From: Hyphococcus formosus
GTDB taxonomy: Bacteria > Pseudomonadota > Alphaproteobacteria > Caulobacterales > Parvularculaceae
Assembly: GCF_046736345.1 (NCBI RefSeq)
Contig: NZ_CP157210.1
Coordinates: forward strand, 1,178,001-1,242,000
DNA: 64,000 nucleotides
Direction: 5' to 3'
This document shows, in pieces, positions 26,068-35,099 of the stretch. How positions within the stretch are numbered: the first letter of the stretch is position 1; each line of letters opens with the position of its first letter. The notes beneath the pieces are model-generated. The model had not been told where the DNA came from. It searched no databases and saw only the letters and a program-made list of their open reading frames with translations. The translations under genes were made by a program, and so were the position numbers.

Positions 26068-28239
26068 TTAGCGCAGATCGCCCGCCCCGCCCCAAAACTT
26101 CCAGCGACGGCCCCTTGGCTCATCATCTTCTTCGAAAGATGCCTCGTCGCTTTCAACTTCTTCTTCTGCCAGCGCAGTTTCGTTTTCCGGCACTGGTGCT
26201 TTTTCAGGCTCGACCGTTTCGGCCTCGTCTTCTTTCAAGCTTGGTTTTTCTGCGACCAGTTCCGGTGCCGCATCTTGCGCCGGTTCTTCGGTCAATTCTG
26301 CATTAGTCTCGGCTGTGCTCTCAGCAGGTTCCGCAACGGGCGCAGGAGCAACCTCATTTTCGATTGGCTTGCCGAATAAATAACCCTGACCGAATGAACA
26401 TCCCATCTGCCGGGCCTTGTGCGCCGCGCCTTTCGTTTCAATCCCTTCAAGGATAACTTTAAGCCCCAGTTCTTTGCCGAGATTAGCCAGTGCACTGACG
26501 ATTTTGGCGTTGTCACCACCATTTTCCAATTCGGCGGTAAAGGATTTGTCGATCTTCAAATAATCAAAGTCATATTTGCGCAAGTTAGACAAACAGGTGA
26601 ACCCGGCGCCGAAATCATCAAATGCGAGCGACGCCCCGGCTTCTTTCAATTTTTTGAAAACCTCGCCTGCGAGCGCAACATCCGAAATCGCATCGGCTTC
26701 CGTCAGTTCAAGCACCAATGCTTTTTTCGGAAGATTATATTTGGCAATGGTCTCTTTTACCGCCTGCGGGAAGCTTTCATCCCGGATCTGCCCCCAGGAG
26801 ACATTCATCGCGACAAACAAATCTTTGCGCCGCTCGGTCGCCAATGTCTCACTCAGGAACGCAGCAGCCTGATCGAGCATTGTGCGCGCAAGCTCGCCGC
26901 CCTTGCCGCAATTCTCCGCCGCGATAACAAATTGTTCTGGCCCTTCGTCGGCACCATTCTTTTGATCGCGCCAACGGGCGAGCGCCTCAAATCCTGCGAC
27001 TTTGCCATTGTCGAGCGCAACCACCGGCTGGAAGGCTGCGTTTATGTCGCCATTCTCGAGCGCCTTTGTCAGATCAGCAGACAATGCGGCCGTCGGCACA
27101 ACCGCAGCTTCGGTGGCTGACCGAACGGAGTCTTCGCTGACGCCATTAGGCGCTGGCGAGACCTCTTCGACAAACGCAACCAACCGCTCGATTTCGCCGG
27201 TGTCTTCGTCTGCCGCCCGCGCGCCGCGCATCCGAATGACGCGGCCGTCGAATAAACGGAAATTAGTGTCAAAGGCCCCATCGCCGCCGGACATGATTTC
27301 GCTATCAAACCGGGGAGCGTCATCTTTATGGACGAATTCACGCATCGCATCCGGCGTGAATGGCGCATTTGAATCCGCGCCCATAAGCGCCGGAAGCGAC
27401 GCCGTCTGGTCCATTGCATCAACGCCCCAATCCCAAATGCCAACGCCGGAATAATCGAGAACGCGCGCAATCTGGCTGTCGAGAACAATCTCTGATGCTT
27501 CGCGCGAGGCGCGATATTCCCGGTGGCGCTCATGGCCATTGACCGGCCCACGATTTGACGCCGCGAAGGAGAACTGATCCGAACCGTGTGAAAGCTGCGC
27601 AGCAGGCAGTTCGGTTAGCGCAACGAGACTGGCCGCAAGAACGCCGAGCGTAAACAACCCATGCGACGCGAGAATCATTGCGCCCGATTCAGCCGAACCG
27701 AACAACGCAATGATCGGCGCAGCGGCAGCCAGGGCGATCCCCGGTAACACCAGTCGCGCACCGCTATCGCCACGGAAGGCTTGTATTGCTGACAGGACAA
27801 CTGCGAAGCCGCCGACGCCGATCAATGACCAGCGCATCAACCCGCTCAATTCGATCCGGTCGAGGAAATTGATGGCCCCCATCCCCGCGATGACCAGCGC
27901 CGCTGTAAACATGACGCCGCCTAAAAGCGGGTTATATCGTGCAGCGCCAATGGCCGCCGAAAGAAATACGATTGCCGCCGCCCCGAACAACGCCTGCATC
28001 ATGACAACGCCTTCGGCCGGAAGCCCGGAGAAAAACCCTAACCATGAAAACTCAAGTGCCGCCGCGCCGGCGACCATGACCATGGCGCAAACAGCTAATC
28101 CGCTGCGCCGTATGGCGGCGTAACCCGCTAAAAATGCCAAAGCGACGATAAACGCACCGGCGATGGCCCCCCTTAACAACTCCGCATGGGCTAACCCTGC
28201 GACACCTTCGGTTACGCCAAACACACTCACTGTGATCAT
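26068..28239 (-). CDS. Membrane PAS-EAL protein, probable c-di-GMP phosphodiesterase
   Basis: A 723-residue protein with about seven N-terminal membrane segments (residues 15-215), a PAS-like domain (about 260-370) and an EAL domain (about 395-640). All catalytic signature residues are visible: Glu in GFEALARW, Asn in MNVSWGQ, Glu in LELTEAD, the Asp pair in FDDFGAG, Lys in YLKIDKSF, Glu in EGIET and Gln in QGYLFGKP, so hydrolysis of c-di-GMP is likely. No GGDEF domain is present. After the EAL comes a roughly 85-residue Glu/Ala/Pro-rich acidic tail ending in the basic, aromatic RGRRWKFWGG. I chose the ATG at 28239 because the membrane segment begins just after it; an upstream ATG at 28344 adds 35 poorly fitting residues. 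Confidence 0.88.
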   Translation of the reverse strand: MITVSVFGVTEGVAGLAHAELLRGAIAGAFIVALAFLAGYAAIRRSGLAVCAMVMVAGAAALEFSWLGFFSGLPAEGVVMMQALFGAAAIVFLSAAIGAARYNPLLGGVMFTAALVIAGMGAINFLDRIELSGLMRWSLIGVGGFAVVLSAIQAFRGDSGARLVLPGIALAAAAPIIALFGSAESGAMILASHGLFTLGVLAASLVALTELPAAQLSHGSDQFSFAASNRGPVNGHERHREYRASREASEIVLDSQIARVLDYSGVGIWDWGVDAMDQTASLPALMGADSNAPFTPDAMREFVHKDDAPRFDSEIMSGGDGAFDTNFRLFDGRVIRMRGARAADEDTGEIERLVAFVEEVSPAPNGVSEDSVRSATEAAVVPTAALSADLTKALENGDINAAFQPVVALDNGKVAGFEALARWRDQKNGADEGPEQFVIAAENCGKGGELARTMLDQAAAFLSETLATERRKDLFVAMNVSWGQIRDESFPQAVKETIAKYNLPKKALVLELTEADAISDVALAGEVFKKLKEAGASLAFDDFGAGFTCLSNLRKYDFDYLKIDKSFTAELENGGDNAKIVSALANLGKELGLKVILEGIETKGAAHKARQMGCSFGQGYLFGKPIENEVAPAPVAEPAESTAETNAELTEEPAQDAAPELVAEKPSLKEDEAETVEPEKAPVPENETALAEEEVESDEASFEEDDEPRGRRWKFWGGAGDLR

Positions 28240-28316
28240 GTTTTTCCCAACACCCCTAGTACAGAACTTACGCACCGGCCCAAACTTGGCCAGATCTCTA
28301 GTTCCCCACAAAATTC

Positions 28317-28342
28317 GGGCCATCATGATATCAAGATGGCCC
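28317..28342. repeat. Inverted repeat in the EAL gene leader
   Basis: Perfect 8-bp arms GGGCCATC/GATGGCCC (28317-28324, 28335-28342), about 80 bp upstream of the EAL start. Confidence 0.55.
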
Positions 28343-28353
28343 AACCCTTATGC

Positions 28354-28418
28354 GCGACCCTTGCGATTCGCGCTTGCCCGGCATCATCATCACGCTTGTG
28401 TGACATTATCGCAAGGGG
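28354..28418. repeat. Long-loop inverted repeat upstream of the EAL gene
   Basis: Arms 28354-28365 and 28406-28418 are complementary over 12 bases with one extra G in the right arm, about 40 bases apart. This lies between the EAL gene and the GNAT gene end (28469), just beside the 8-bp repeat at 28317. Confidence 0.5.
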
Positions 28419-28468
28419 TCGGAGCCCGTGGAAAAAAAATTAATTAAACTTTGTAGTGTTTTTTCGCT

Positions 28469-29062
28469 TCAATCTTGCAAAGAGCCATCTGATGCAATCT
28501 TGCTATAAATGAGATGGTCCCGCCATTCTCCGTTGATCTTGAGATAATTTCTCGCGATCCCCTCTTGGGAAAAACCACAATTCTCCAAAAGCTTCTGCGA
28601 TGCACCATTCTCAGGTTGGCACGCAGCGACGATCCGATTGAGATCAATTTTTTCAAAAGCGTGATGAATCACAGCGTTCACTGCGGCCGTTGCATAGCCC
28701 CGCCCCGTAAACTTTTCCCCAAGCCAGTATCCCATGAGGCCCGAGCGCGATGCGCCATAGCGGATGTTCGTTAACGTAACACCGCCGAGCAAAGTGTCGT
28801 CAGACTGGCGAAAGATAAGAAGAGATAACCCGCCGCCGCGCTTTCGGTCGCGTTCATATGACCGAAGCCGTCGTTTGAACGACGATAGCGTCGCCTGATG
28901 GGGAGCCCACTTTTCTTCCCAGCGGGTTAAATGTTCGCGGCTTTGTTCGCGTAATGCGTGCCAAGCCGGATAATCGCTGACCTTTGCTGACCGAAGAACG
29001 ACCGGATCATGAACGAGCACCGGATCGAACAAGGTTTGGCTATTGGTCTTGGTCAAAAACAT
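28469..29062 (-). CDS. GNAT acetyltransferase, RimJ/RimL type
   Basis: A 197-residue GNAT-family N-acetyltransferase resembling ribosomal-protein-alanine acetyltransferases. The LTRWEEKWAP region is typical of RimJ, followed by the acetyl-CoA loop GLMGYWLGEKFTGRGYATAAV (near residues 109-129) and the ENGASQKLLENCGF block. Substrate is an inference from the family; uS5 acetylation is the E. coli RimJ role. Confidence 0.85.
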   Translation of the reverse strand: MFLTKTNSQTLFDPVLVHDPVVLRSAKVSDYPAWHALREQSREHLTRWEEKWAPHQATLSSFKRRLRSYERDRKRGGGLSLLIFRQSDDTLLGGVTLTNIRYGASRSGLMGYWLGEKFTGRGYATAAVNAVIHHAFEKIDLNRIVAACQPENGASQKLLENCGFSQEGIARNYLKINGEWRDHLIYSKIASDGSLQD

Positions 29063-29104
29063 CTGCGCACTATACCGGAATGCTAACGACCGGCGCTATG
29101 CCGA

Positions 29105-30349
29105 TCACTCAAAGACAGAAGCGACTGCCTCAACGTCACCGGGGCCGACAATCGAAACGGCGACCTTGCCTGAAAGCGCCCGCTCGCCGCATCGCTTCAA
29201 ATCGTCAAGGGACACCGCATCGATCTTAGCAAGAATTTCTTCAGGGCTCATCAACGCACCATAAACAAGCAATTGCCCGGACGCGGATTCAATACGCGCT
29301 GCAGGGCTTTCAAGTCCCATCATCAATGACGACCGCAACAAGGCACGCGCCCGAGAGACTTCATTGTCATCAAGTTTCTGACAGGCAGCTTCCATTTCTC
29401 GCCGAATGATTTCCGCTGCTTCCACAATATGCTTTTCCTCGGCATTTACATAGGCACCGAGCAAGCCGCACTGGTCAAAACCATCCGCAAACGAATAAAC
29501 CGAATAAGCGAGCCCCCGCTCTTCGCGAATTTTCTGAAATAATCGCGACGACATCCCGCCGCCCAACACATCAGCAAACAACCGCGTTGCGAAAAAATCA
29601 TCATCCCGTGACGAAACGCCAGGAAAGGCGAGCGCCAAATGGGTTTGTTCGATATCCCGCGCATCATGGCGCGTGCCGCCGCGAAATGCTGCCTTTTGCC
29701 GGGCCGTTCCCTCGCCTTCTGAGGCGAAATCACCAAAACATTTTTCGGCAAGCGCGAATAAATTGTCTTCGTCAATTGCACCGGCCGCGGCGATAATCAT
29801 GTCTTGCGGTCGATAACACCGATCCATGAAACCGCGCAGGGTCTGAGCCGTTTGTGCACGGACCGTATCCGGCGTTCCGAGAATCGACCGGCCCAGCGGG
29901 TGGGTATCCCACGCAGATTGCGTCAGCAGTTCAAAAACAATGTCGTCCGGCGTATCAATCGCTTCGCCGATTTCCTGCACAACCACTTCGCGTTCTTTGG
30001 CCAGCTCATTTTCATCGAATAGCGGCGCACGCAATATATCGGACAAAATATCCGCGCCGAGTTCGAGATCATCCTTCATCACGCGCGCATAATAGCCCGT
30101 ACGCTGATGAGAGGTGGCCGCATTCAGATACCCGCCGACAGATTCAATCGCTTCTGCCAGTTCGAGCGCAGATCGCCGCTTTGTTCCCTTGAACGCCATA
30201 TGTTCAAGCAAATGCGCGACGCCATGCTCGTGATCAAGCTCGTCAATTGACCCCGCCCGAACCCAAACGCCAAGCGCTGCGGTCTGCAATCCCGGCATTG
30301 GGTCGGCGACAACCCGAATGCCGTTGGATAGCGTGTGAACGCGCCTCAT
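29105..30349 (-). CDS. M16 family zinc peptidase (processing peptidase-like)
   Basis: A 414-residue inverzincin. The inverted zinc motif HLLEH lies in VAHLLEHMAFKGT (near residues 46-58), with the third ligand Glu in the EREVVVQEI helix about 75 residues later, so the active site is intact. It is of the alphaproteobacterial group related to mitochondrial processing peptidase beta. There is no signal peptide. Its ATG overlaps the thrC stop by 4 bp, an arrangement common in alphaproteobacteria. Confidence 0.93.
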   Translation of the reverse strand: MRRVHTLSNGIRVVADPMPGLQTAALGVWVRAGSIDELDHEHGVAHLLEHMAFKGTKRRSALELAEAIESVGGYLNAATSHQRTGYYARVMKDDLELGADILSDILRAPLFDENELAKEREVVVQEIGEAIDTPDDIVFELLTQSAWDTHPLGRSILGTPDTVRAQTAQTLRGFMDRCYRPQDMIIAAAGAIDEDNLFALAEKCFGDFASEGEGTARQKAAFRGGTRHDARDIEQTHLALAFPGVSSRDDDFFATRLFADVLGGGMSSRLFQKIREERGLAYSVYSFADGFDQCGLLGAYVNAEEKHIVEAAEIIRREMEAACQKLDDNEVSRARALLRSSLMMGLESPAARIESASGQLLVYGALMSPEEILAKIDAVSLDDLKRCGERALSGKVAVSIVGPGDVEAVASVFE

Positions 30350-31752
30350 AGGCGGGACCCGAAAGCGTCGCGGATAATCGACTTGATTGCGTCTTCGCTC
30401 GCTGGCGCTTTTGTCATTTCTTCCGGCCGATCAAAAAGATCAGAAAAGAAATCAGGTAGGTCCGGGTTTTTCCCCGTCGCCTCTTTGACCGCATCGGGGA
30501 ATTTCGCCGGATGTGCCGTCGAAAGCGTAACAGTCTTGCCTTTAAGGTGGCCCTCTTCGCGCAAACGAATAGCCGCCGACCGACCAACCGCTGTATGCGG
30601 ATCAATCAACGCGCCTGTCGCTTTTTCATGGCGAGCGATTTCTTCTAGCGTCTCAGTTTCGGAAACCGCGCATGAAACGAAATCCTGACGAATGGCATCT
30701 AAAGTCTGCGCGTCAATCTTCATACCTTTATCGCGCGCAAATGCTTCCATCATTTCACGCAAAGCCGCATGGTCTCGGCCTTTTGCTTCGAACAAAAGCC
30801 GCTCGAAATTACTGGCGACCTGAATATCCATCGATGGTGATGCGGTTGGGCGCACAGTTGATGGGGTGTAATCCCCCTCGGAGATCGCGCGATGAAGAAT
30901 GTCATTTGCATTTGCTGCAACGCCGAGAGTCGCCACCGGAAGCCCCATGCGCTTAGCGGCATAACCCGCAAAGACATCGCCGAAATTCCCGGTCGGCACG
31001 ACAAAATTGACCTTCTCGTCGCCCTCAGCAATCGCGGCCCAAGCGGTGAAATAATAAACCGTCTGCGCTGCAAGGCGCGCCCAGTTGATTGAATTAACGC
31101 CGCCGAGTTTTACGTCGCCTACGAACTTTTCGTCCGCAAAAAGCGACTTAACAATTGCCTGACAATCATCAAACGATCCGTCTATTGCAATGTTACAGAC
31201 ATTCGGCGCGATCACGCTCGTCATCATCCGGCGCTGGACGTCACTCACGCGGCCCTCCGGGTGAAGCACAACCACATTGACCCGCGAGCAAGCTTTGAGC
31301 GCATCAATCGCCGCCGCGCCGGTATCGCCAGAGGTCGCCGCAATAATGGTGAGATATTCATCCCGACGCGCGAGCGCCGCATCAAACATCCGCCCAAGGA
31401 TCTGCATGGCGAAATCTTTGAACGCCAATGTCGGGCCGTGGAACAGCTCAAGAATGTAATCTTCGTCACCGACCTGAACCAATGGCGCGACCGCATCCGC
31501 ATGAAACCCGCCATAGGCATCCTTGGTCATGGCCAAAAGCGCATCTTCGGCAATCGCATCGCCGGTAAACAGCGAAAGGATTGACGCCGCAGCGTCCGCA
31601 TAAGGCTTTTCGCCCAGCTCGCGCGCTTTGCCGGCCGTCAATTGCGGCCAGTTGGTTGGCATATAGAGGCCACCATCGGGAGCAAGCCCCGCAAGTAAAG
31701 CGCCCTCGAAATCAATGGCGGCGGCCCGCCCACGTGTAGAAATATACTGCAT
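30346..31752 (-). CDS. thrC: Threonine synthase
   Basis: PLP enzyme converting O-phosphohomoserine to threonine. The 468-residue product has the long-form N terminus (MQYISTRG), the PLP lysine in LAFKDFAMQ, the SGDTGAAAIDAL block, and the GNFGDVFAGYAAKRMG phosphate loop. Length matches class-2 threonine synthases. It starts upstream of, and overlaps, the M16 peptidase gene. Confidence 0.96.
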   Translation of the reverse strand: MQYISTRGRAAAIDFEGALLAGLAPDGGLYMPTNWPQLTAGKARELGEKPYADAAASILSLFTGDAIAEDALLAMTKDAYGGFHADAVAPLVQVGDEDYILELFHGPTLAFKDFAMQILGRMFDAALARRDEYLTIIAATSGDTGAAAIDALKACSRVNVVVLHPEGRVSDVQRRMMTSVIAPNVCNIAIDGSFDDCQAIVKSLFADEKFVGDVKLGGVNSINWARLAAQTVYYFTAWAAIAEGDEKVNFVVPTGNFGDVFAGYAAKRMGLPVATLGVAANANDILHRAISEGDYTPSTVRPTASPSMDIQVASNFERLLFEAKGRDHAALREMMEAFARDKGMKIDAQTLDAIRQDFVSCAVSETETLEEIARHEKATGALIDPHTAVGRSAAIRLREEGHLKGKTVTLSTAHPAKFPDAVKEATGKNPDLPDFFSDLFDRPEEMTKAPASEDAIKSIIRDAFGSRL

Positions 31753-31767
31753 GGCGCGTGTCTTGGC

Positions 31768-32805
31768 TCAATCGACGCTATTAGGCAATTCGCAAAACAG
31801 GAATTTTTCGTCGTAAAGTGCCCCAATCAGCAATTTATTAGCCGATCGTGCCGCAACGGTGGTCGCTGAAATCTCTGACCCATCATTTCGGTAGACCGTT
31901 GAGACCTCTCCATCGGGGCTGATTCTAACAACCTCAGACGCTGCCCTTGCGTTACGATTAGCCATCGATTGCGGTACCGAAAGTGGTTTCGGCATGGCCC
32001 CAACCCAGACAGCGCCGTCATTATCGGTCGTGATATTGTCGGGTGCCGCATCAAGCGAAATGGTTTGCGCATAGGTCAGCGCGCCATTTTCGGGGTTACG
32101 AGCATAAACCTGAATTCTTTTGCCTGCGGTTTCGGCTACATAGAGCATTTTTTGATCAAGACTCATGGCTAACCCGTTTGCGAATTTCAGGCCCTCGGCT
32201 TCAAGCCGCCAGACTTTGTCATCCACAAAAAAGACCTCACCGGAACCGAGCCGGAATAAAAAGGACAGATTGGCAATCAATCCTTCGCGCCCGCCACGGG
32301 CGTCATTGGTCACATAAAAAGAACGCGGCCCCGTTACGAGAATATTGTTCGGGCTCATTAAACGGCGTTCGTGCATGGTCTCAACATGGGTCAGATCACC
32401 GTTCTCTTCGATGTCGAAGATTTCGATTGATGGTCCTGCTTCATTGACCACAAAAAGCCGACGGACATCGCCATCCTCAAAATAGTCGAGACCCAATGGC
32501 CGAAATTCTTCCGGTTGACCGCCGGTCCGATCCCTAAAGCCCGCCGCCGCCAAGGGATCGTTTAAGGAAAAGACGTGAATCGCACCGCGAGCATCCTTCG
32601 CGCGGCGATCCTGCGACGAGATAAAAGCGAGCCCCTTTGCGCGGTCGATATCGATATCCTCAGGCCCCGGTATCCCCGACACTGGCGTGCATTGCGCGGT
32701 CGAAACCGGGTCGATTCGCGAAAAGTAGTTGAAAACATGCAGATTAAAGGAAAGCGCGCCCAGAATGACCAGAAAAAACGCGAACAGGAAAAGCCAAAAA
32801 CGCAT
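31768..32805 (-). CDS. Membrane-anchored SMP-30/paraoxonase-like beta-propeller protein
   Basis: A 345-residue protein with an N-terminal signal anchor (MRFWLFLFAFFLVILGALSF) and a six-bladed propeller typical of SMP-30, arylesterase/paraoxonase and strictosidine synthase relatives. Metal-site type sequences are visible: MSPNNILV (near residue 145), FANGLAMS, and PDNITTDNDGAVWVG (near 255). The likely role is calcium-dependent lactone or ester hydrolysis in the periplasm; the substrate is unknown. I place the start at the ATG at 32805, since an upstream ATG at 32871 would add 22 non-anchor residues. No strong ribosome-binding site is seen at either start. Confidence 0.78.
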   Translation of the reverse strand: MRFWLFLFAFFLVILGALSFNLHVFNYFSRIDPVSTAQCTPVSGIPGPEDIDIDRAKGLAFISSQDRRAKDARGAIHVFSLNDPLAAAGFRDRTGGQPEEFRPLGLDYFEDGDVRRLFVVNEAGPSIEIFDIEENGDLTHVETMHERRLMSPNNILVTGPRSFYVTNDARGGREGLIANLSFLFRLGSGEVFFVDDKVWRLEAEGLKFANGLAMSLDQKMLYVAETAGKRIQVYARNPENGALTYAQTISLDAAPDNITTDNDGAVWVGAMPKPLSVPQSMANRNARAASEVVRISPDGEVSTVYRNDGSEISATTVAARSANKLLIGALYDEKFLFCELPNSVD

Positions 32806-32942
32806 GGAATACCAAAGGGGTAAAATTGCGGAAAAGCCCGGACTTTGTAGGCCGATAGCGGGATTATCCACACCATTGCCGTAAAATCACCGCTTGACCA
32901 GAGGCAATTCGCGGCAAAAGGTTCGATTTTTCGAATTCGGGG

Positions 32943-32971
32943 TTGCGCGTTCGTCGCGGCTTGCGTATATG
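32943..32971 (+). promoter_or_regulatory. Predicted sigma-70 type promoter of rpmE
   Basis: -35 TTGCGC (32943-32948), 17-bp spacer, -10 TATATG (32966-32971), giving a start near 32978 and a leader of about 45 bases. The same TTGCGC hexamer occurs in the purE promoter. Confidence 0.55.
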
Positions 32972-33021
32972 CGCCGCTCTTATCTCCAGTTTAAAGAATA
33001 CCCGAGCGAAGGGCTGATGCC

Positions 33022-33246
33022 ATGAAAAAAGATGTCCATCCGGAATACCACACGATCAAAGTCGTGATGACTGATGGGTCCAGCTTTGAAACCCGCTCAA
33101 CCTATGGTGAGCCTGGCGGAACGCTCAATCTCGATATCGATCCATTGAGCCACCCTGCCTGGACCGGTGGTCCGGCTCGTGTTGGTGAGCGCGGCCGTGT
33201 GTCGAAATTCAACCAGAAATTCGGCAGCTTCGGTCTCAAAAAGTAA
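33022..33246 (+). CDS. rpmE: Ribosomal protein bL31
   Basis: A 74-residue large-subunit protein bridging the subunits near the central protuberance. It begins MKKDVHPEYHTIKVVMTDG and has no cysteine, so it is the zinc-independent form. A terminator and a perfect 14-bp palindrome (33253-33266, TTTCAGCGCTGAAA) follow. Confidence 0.97.
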   Translation: MKKDVHPEYHTIKVVMTDGSSFETRSTYGEPGGTLNLDIDPLSHPAWTGGPARVGERGRVSKFNQKFGSFGLKK

Positions 33247-33270
33247 GACCTTTTTCAGCGCTGAAATTAA

Positions 33271-33303
33271 CAAAGCCCCGGAATTGCTTCCGGGGCTTTG
33301 TTG
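33271..33303 (+). terminator. Terminator between rpmE and rcdA
   Basis: Perfect 12-bp stem (33271-33282 with 33289-33300), short T run after it. It separates convergent genes and could act in both directions. Confidence 0.8.
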
Positions 33304-33328
33304 CATCTGGAACGGTGTTTTTCGGGAA

Positions 33329-33847
33329 TTACCCCACCTTACCGAAAGCTTTTAACAAGGCGCGCTGTTGAGCGACGGCATCGTTCTTTTCTTCGATCAC
33401 TTCTTCTTCGACAAATAGCTCATGATCAAGACGGCTGATCCGGCTGTATAATTGTTGGGCCGCGTCAATCAAAACCACCAATTGCTGCGGCAGGCCCTCA
33501 GAACTGAAATGCACCTTTGAGGCTTCGGTTGGCGTCAGGCGATATTTCTGATCGCAGGCCTCGCCGATTTTCATCTCGCCTTCGCGCACCGCACGAAGCA
33601 CCAAGAGCCATGATGCAATCTGCATCAGCTGTGTCGTTAGTCGCATCGATGCGCCAGCATAGGACAATGCAGAATCCCGACCGAGTTGTTTGGAAGCATC
33701 GCGCCCCTCACCGTCGAGATAATTTGCGGTCTCCTCCACAAGGGCCATGCCCTCCCGGAAGGTTCGCGCGAATAATTCAGACTGAACAAAGCTCTCTGTG
33801 CCCGCTTTGGTCGTCTCTTCTGCGATTGAAATACCCATACCCATCAT
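33329..33847 (-). CDS. rcdA: RcdA-like protein (DUF1465), regulator of CtrA degradation
   Basis: A 172-residue, mostly helical protein of the DUF1465 family whose founding member, Caulobacter RcdA, is an adaptor in the ClpXP pathway that destroys CtrA at the G1-S transition. Family features: the helical FVQSELFARTFREGMALVEE region, the LSYAGASMRLTTQLMQIASWLL helix (near residues 61-83), and the helix DAAQQLYSRISRLDHEL. The length equals that of the Caulobacter protein. A perfect palindrome lies about 65-80 bp upstream of the start. Confidence 0.87.
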   Translation of the reverse strand: MMGMGISIAEETTKAGTESFVQSELFARTFREGMALVEETANYLDGEGRDASKQLGRDSALSYAGASMRLTTQLMQIASWLLVLRAVREGEMKIGEACDQKYRLTPTEASKVHFSSEGLPQQLVVLIDAAQQLYSRISRLDHELFVEEEVIEEKNDAVAQQRALLKAFGKVG

Positions 33848-33910
33848 CGATCCGCTGTCCTAAAAATGCCGCCCCTCTCAGGGCCTTACCATCCGAGATC
33901 GCGCCAAATG

Positions 33911-33926
33911 GGATCACCTGTGATCC
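33911..33926. promoter_or_regulatory. Perfect palindrome upstream of rcdA
   Basis: GGATCAC-CT-GTGATCC, 7-bp arms. Sits 64 bp upstream of the rcdA start on the minus strand. A dimeric regulator site is likely in form, but its protein is unknown. Confidence 0.5.
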
Positions 33927-34091
33927 GACATGACGAAATTCCGTAATATTCAATAGGTTTCAGCAATGCTCATGCCAGCAACCAGAAGGCGAATTTTACG
34001 AATGCAACGACCGCCACCCCCACACTATAGCAAATCTGGTCGCCTAGCGTGAGCGCGCATTTTCCAGCCGAAAATCTGGTTAAAATGGGGA

Positions 34092-35051
34092 TTATTCGCC
34101 GGTTGAGAGCTGTCGGTAGATGATGGCGTGTAAAGACGCCTGCACGCCGATAATGAAGATATTATAGACGACCATCAGCCCGAACAGGATGAATTTCGAA
34201 AGCATCGCGATTACGGCCAAAATGTTGGGTCCGCCAATCGTCGCCATCATCTCGAAAATACCAGTAACGAGTGAATAGATAATCCCGACAAGCAAGAGCG
34301 CGAGGGTAAACAAGAAGAAGAGACCAAGCAGACTAAAGAAACGGCCTTTGGTCAGCTCCAGTGAGCCAAAGAACAAGAGCCGGTTTTCCGCTGCCGAGCC
34401 CGGTGAAAAAGGTGACAAGCGGATATTGATATAGGCAAGCGGCAACAAAGCCACAAAGACCCCGAGGAAAACGCTCCCCAATGGGGCATATAAGGCTTCG
34501 AGTGTTGCTTGATCCGGTTGACCCACATTGGGATCCGCCATCGCACTTTGCATTAAAAGCGAAAACGCACCGAGCGATTTAAACACCTCGCCAAAAGAAG
34601 AACCTGTCATCGGAATAGCGATGACGACAAAAACCAGAATGACCGAGACATTAATCAGGGTCACAATCAATTGCGCCCAGAACACCCGCTGCGCCGGACC
34701 ATCAAAGCGAAGATCGACATATCCCTCGCGCTCCTCGCCCAGCGCAACAAGCCGATAAATCGAGGCCAGCAAGCCGCTGACGACGGCGATCATGAACACG
34801 AACACAATGAGCATCAATCCAAATGCGAGGAAGGACGATACGCGCATGACTTCGGCGAGATTGAAATTCGCACCGGCTTCCACCGCAGCCTCAAGCGCAG
34901 CCATGTCAAAGATCAAATATTGCAGCCCCAATGCCGCCATGCCTGACGCAAGAAGCGGTAACCAGCCCAAGCGGAATACCGTGAACCATCGCCGCAATCC
35001 GAACTGAAAACTTTCATTCAGTGCATCACCGATCCGAATATTATGCGACAT
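34092..35051 (-). CDS. Polytopic membrane protein, paralogue of the next gene
   Basis: A 319-residue inner-membrane protein with about six hydrophobic segments, beginning with an amphipathic helix (IRIGDALNESFQFGLRR). Conserved-looking blocks YINIRLSPF and GSLELTKGRFFSLL match equivalents in the adjacent 459-residue protein (YVSIRLMPY, GTLRVSRGWNILRL), so the two are diverged copies. The layout resembles membrane domains of the glycerophosphodiesterase/YciC type, but I cannot name a function. AAGGG lies eight bases before the ATG. It follows the longer paralogue by 48 bp in one operon. Confidence 0.75.
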   Translation of the reverse strand: MSHNIRIGDALNESFQFGLRRWFTVFRLGWLPLLASGMAALGLQYLIFDMAALEAAVEAGANFNLAEVMRVSSFLAFGLMLIVFVFMIAVVSGLLASIYRLVALGEEREGYVDLRFDGPAQRVFWAQLIVTLINVSVILVFVVIAIPMTGSSFGEVFKSLGAFSLLMQSAMADPNVGQPDQATLEALYAPLGSVFLGVFVALLPLAYINIRLSPFSPGSAAENRLLFFGSLELTKGRFFSLLGLFFLFTLALLLVGIIYSLVTGIFEMMATIGGPNILAVIAMLSKFILFGLMVVYNIFIIGVQASLHAIIYRQLSTGE

Positions 35052-35099
35052 GAAGATGGCCCTTCGCTGAAATAACGCAATCTGCTCCTGATGGGGCTA

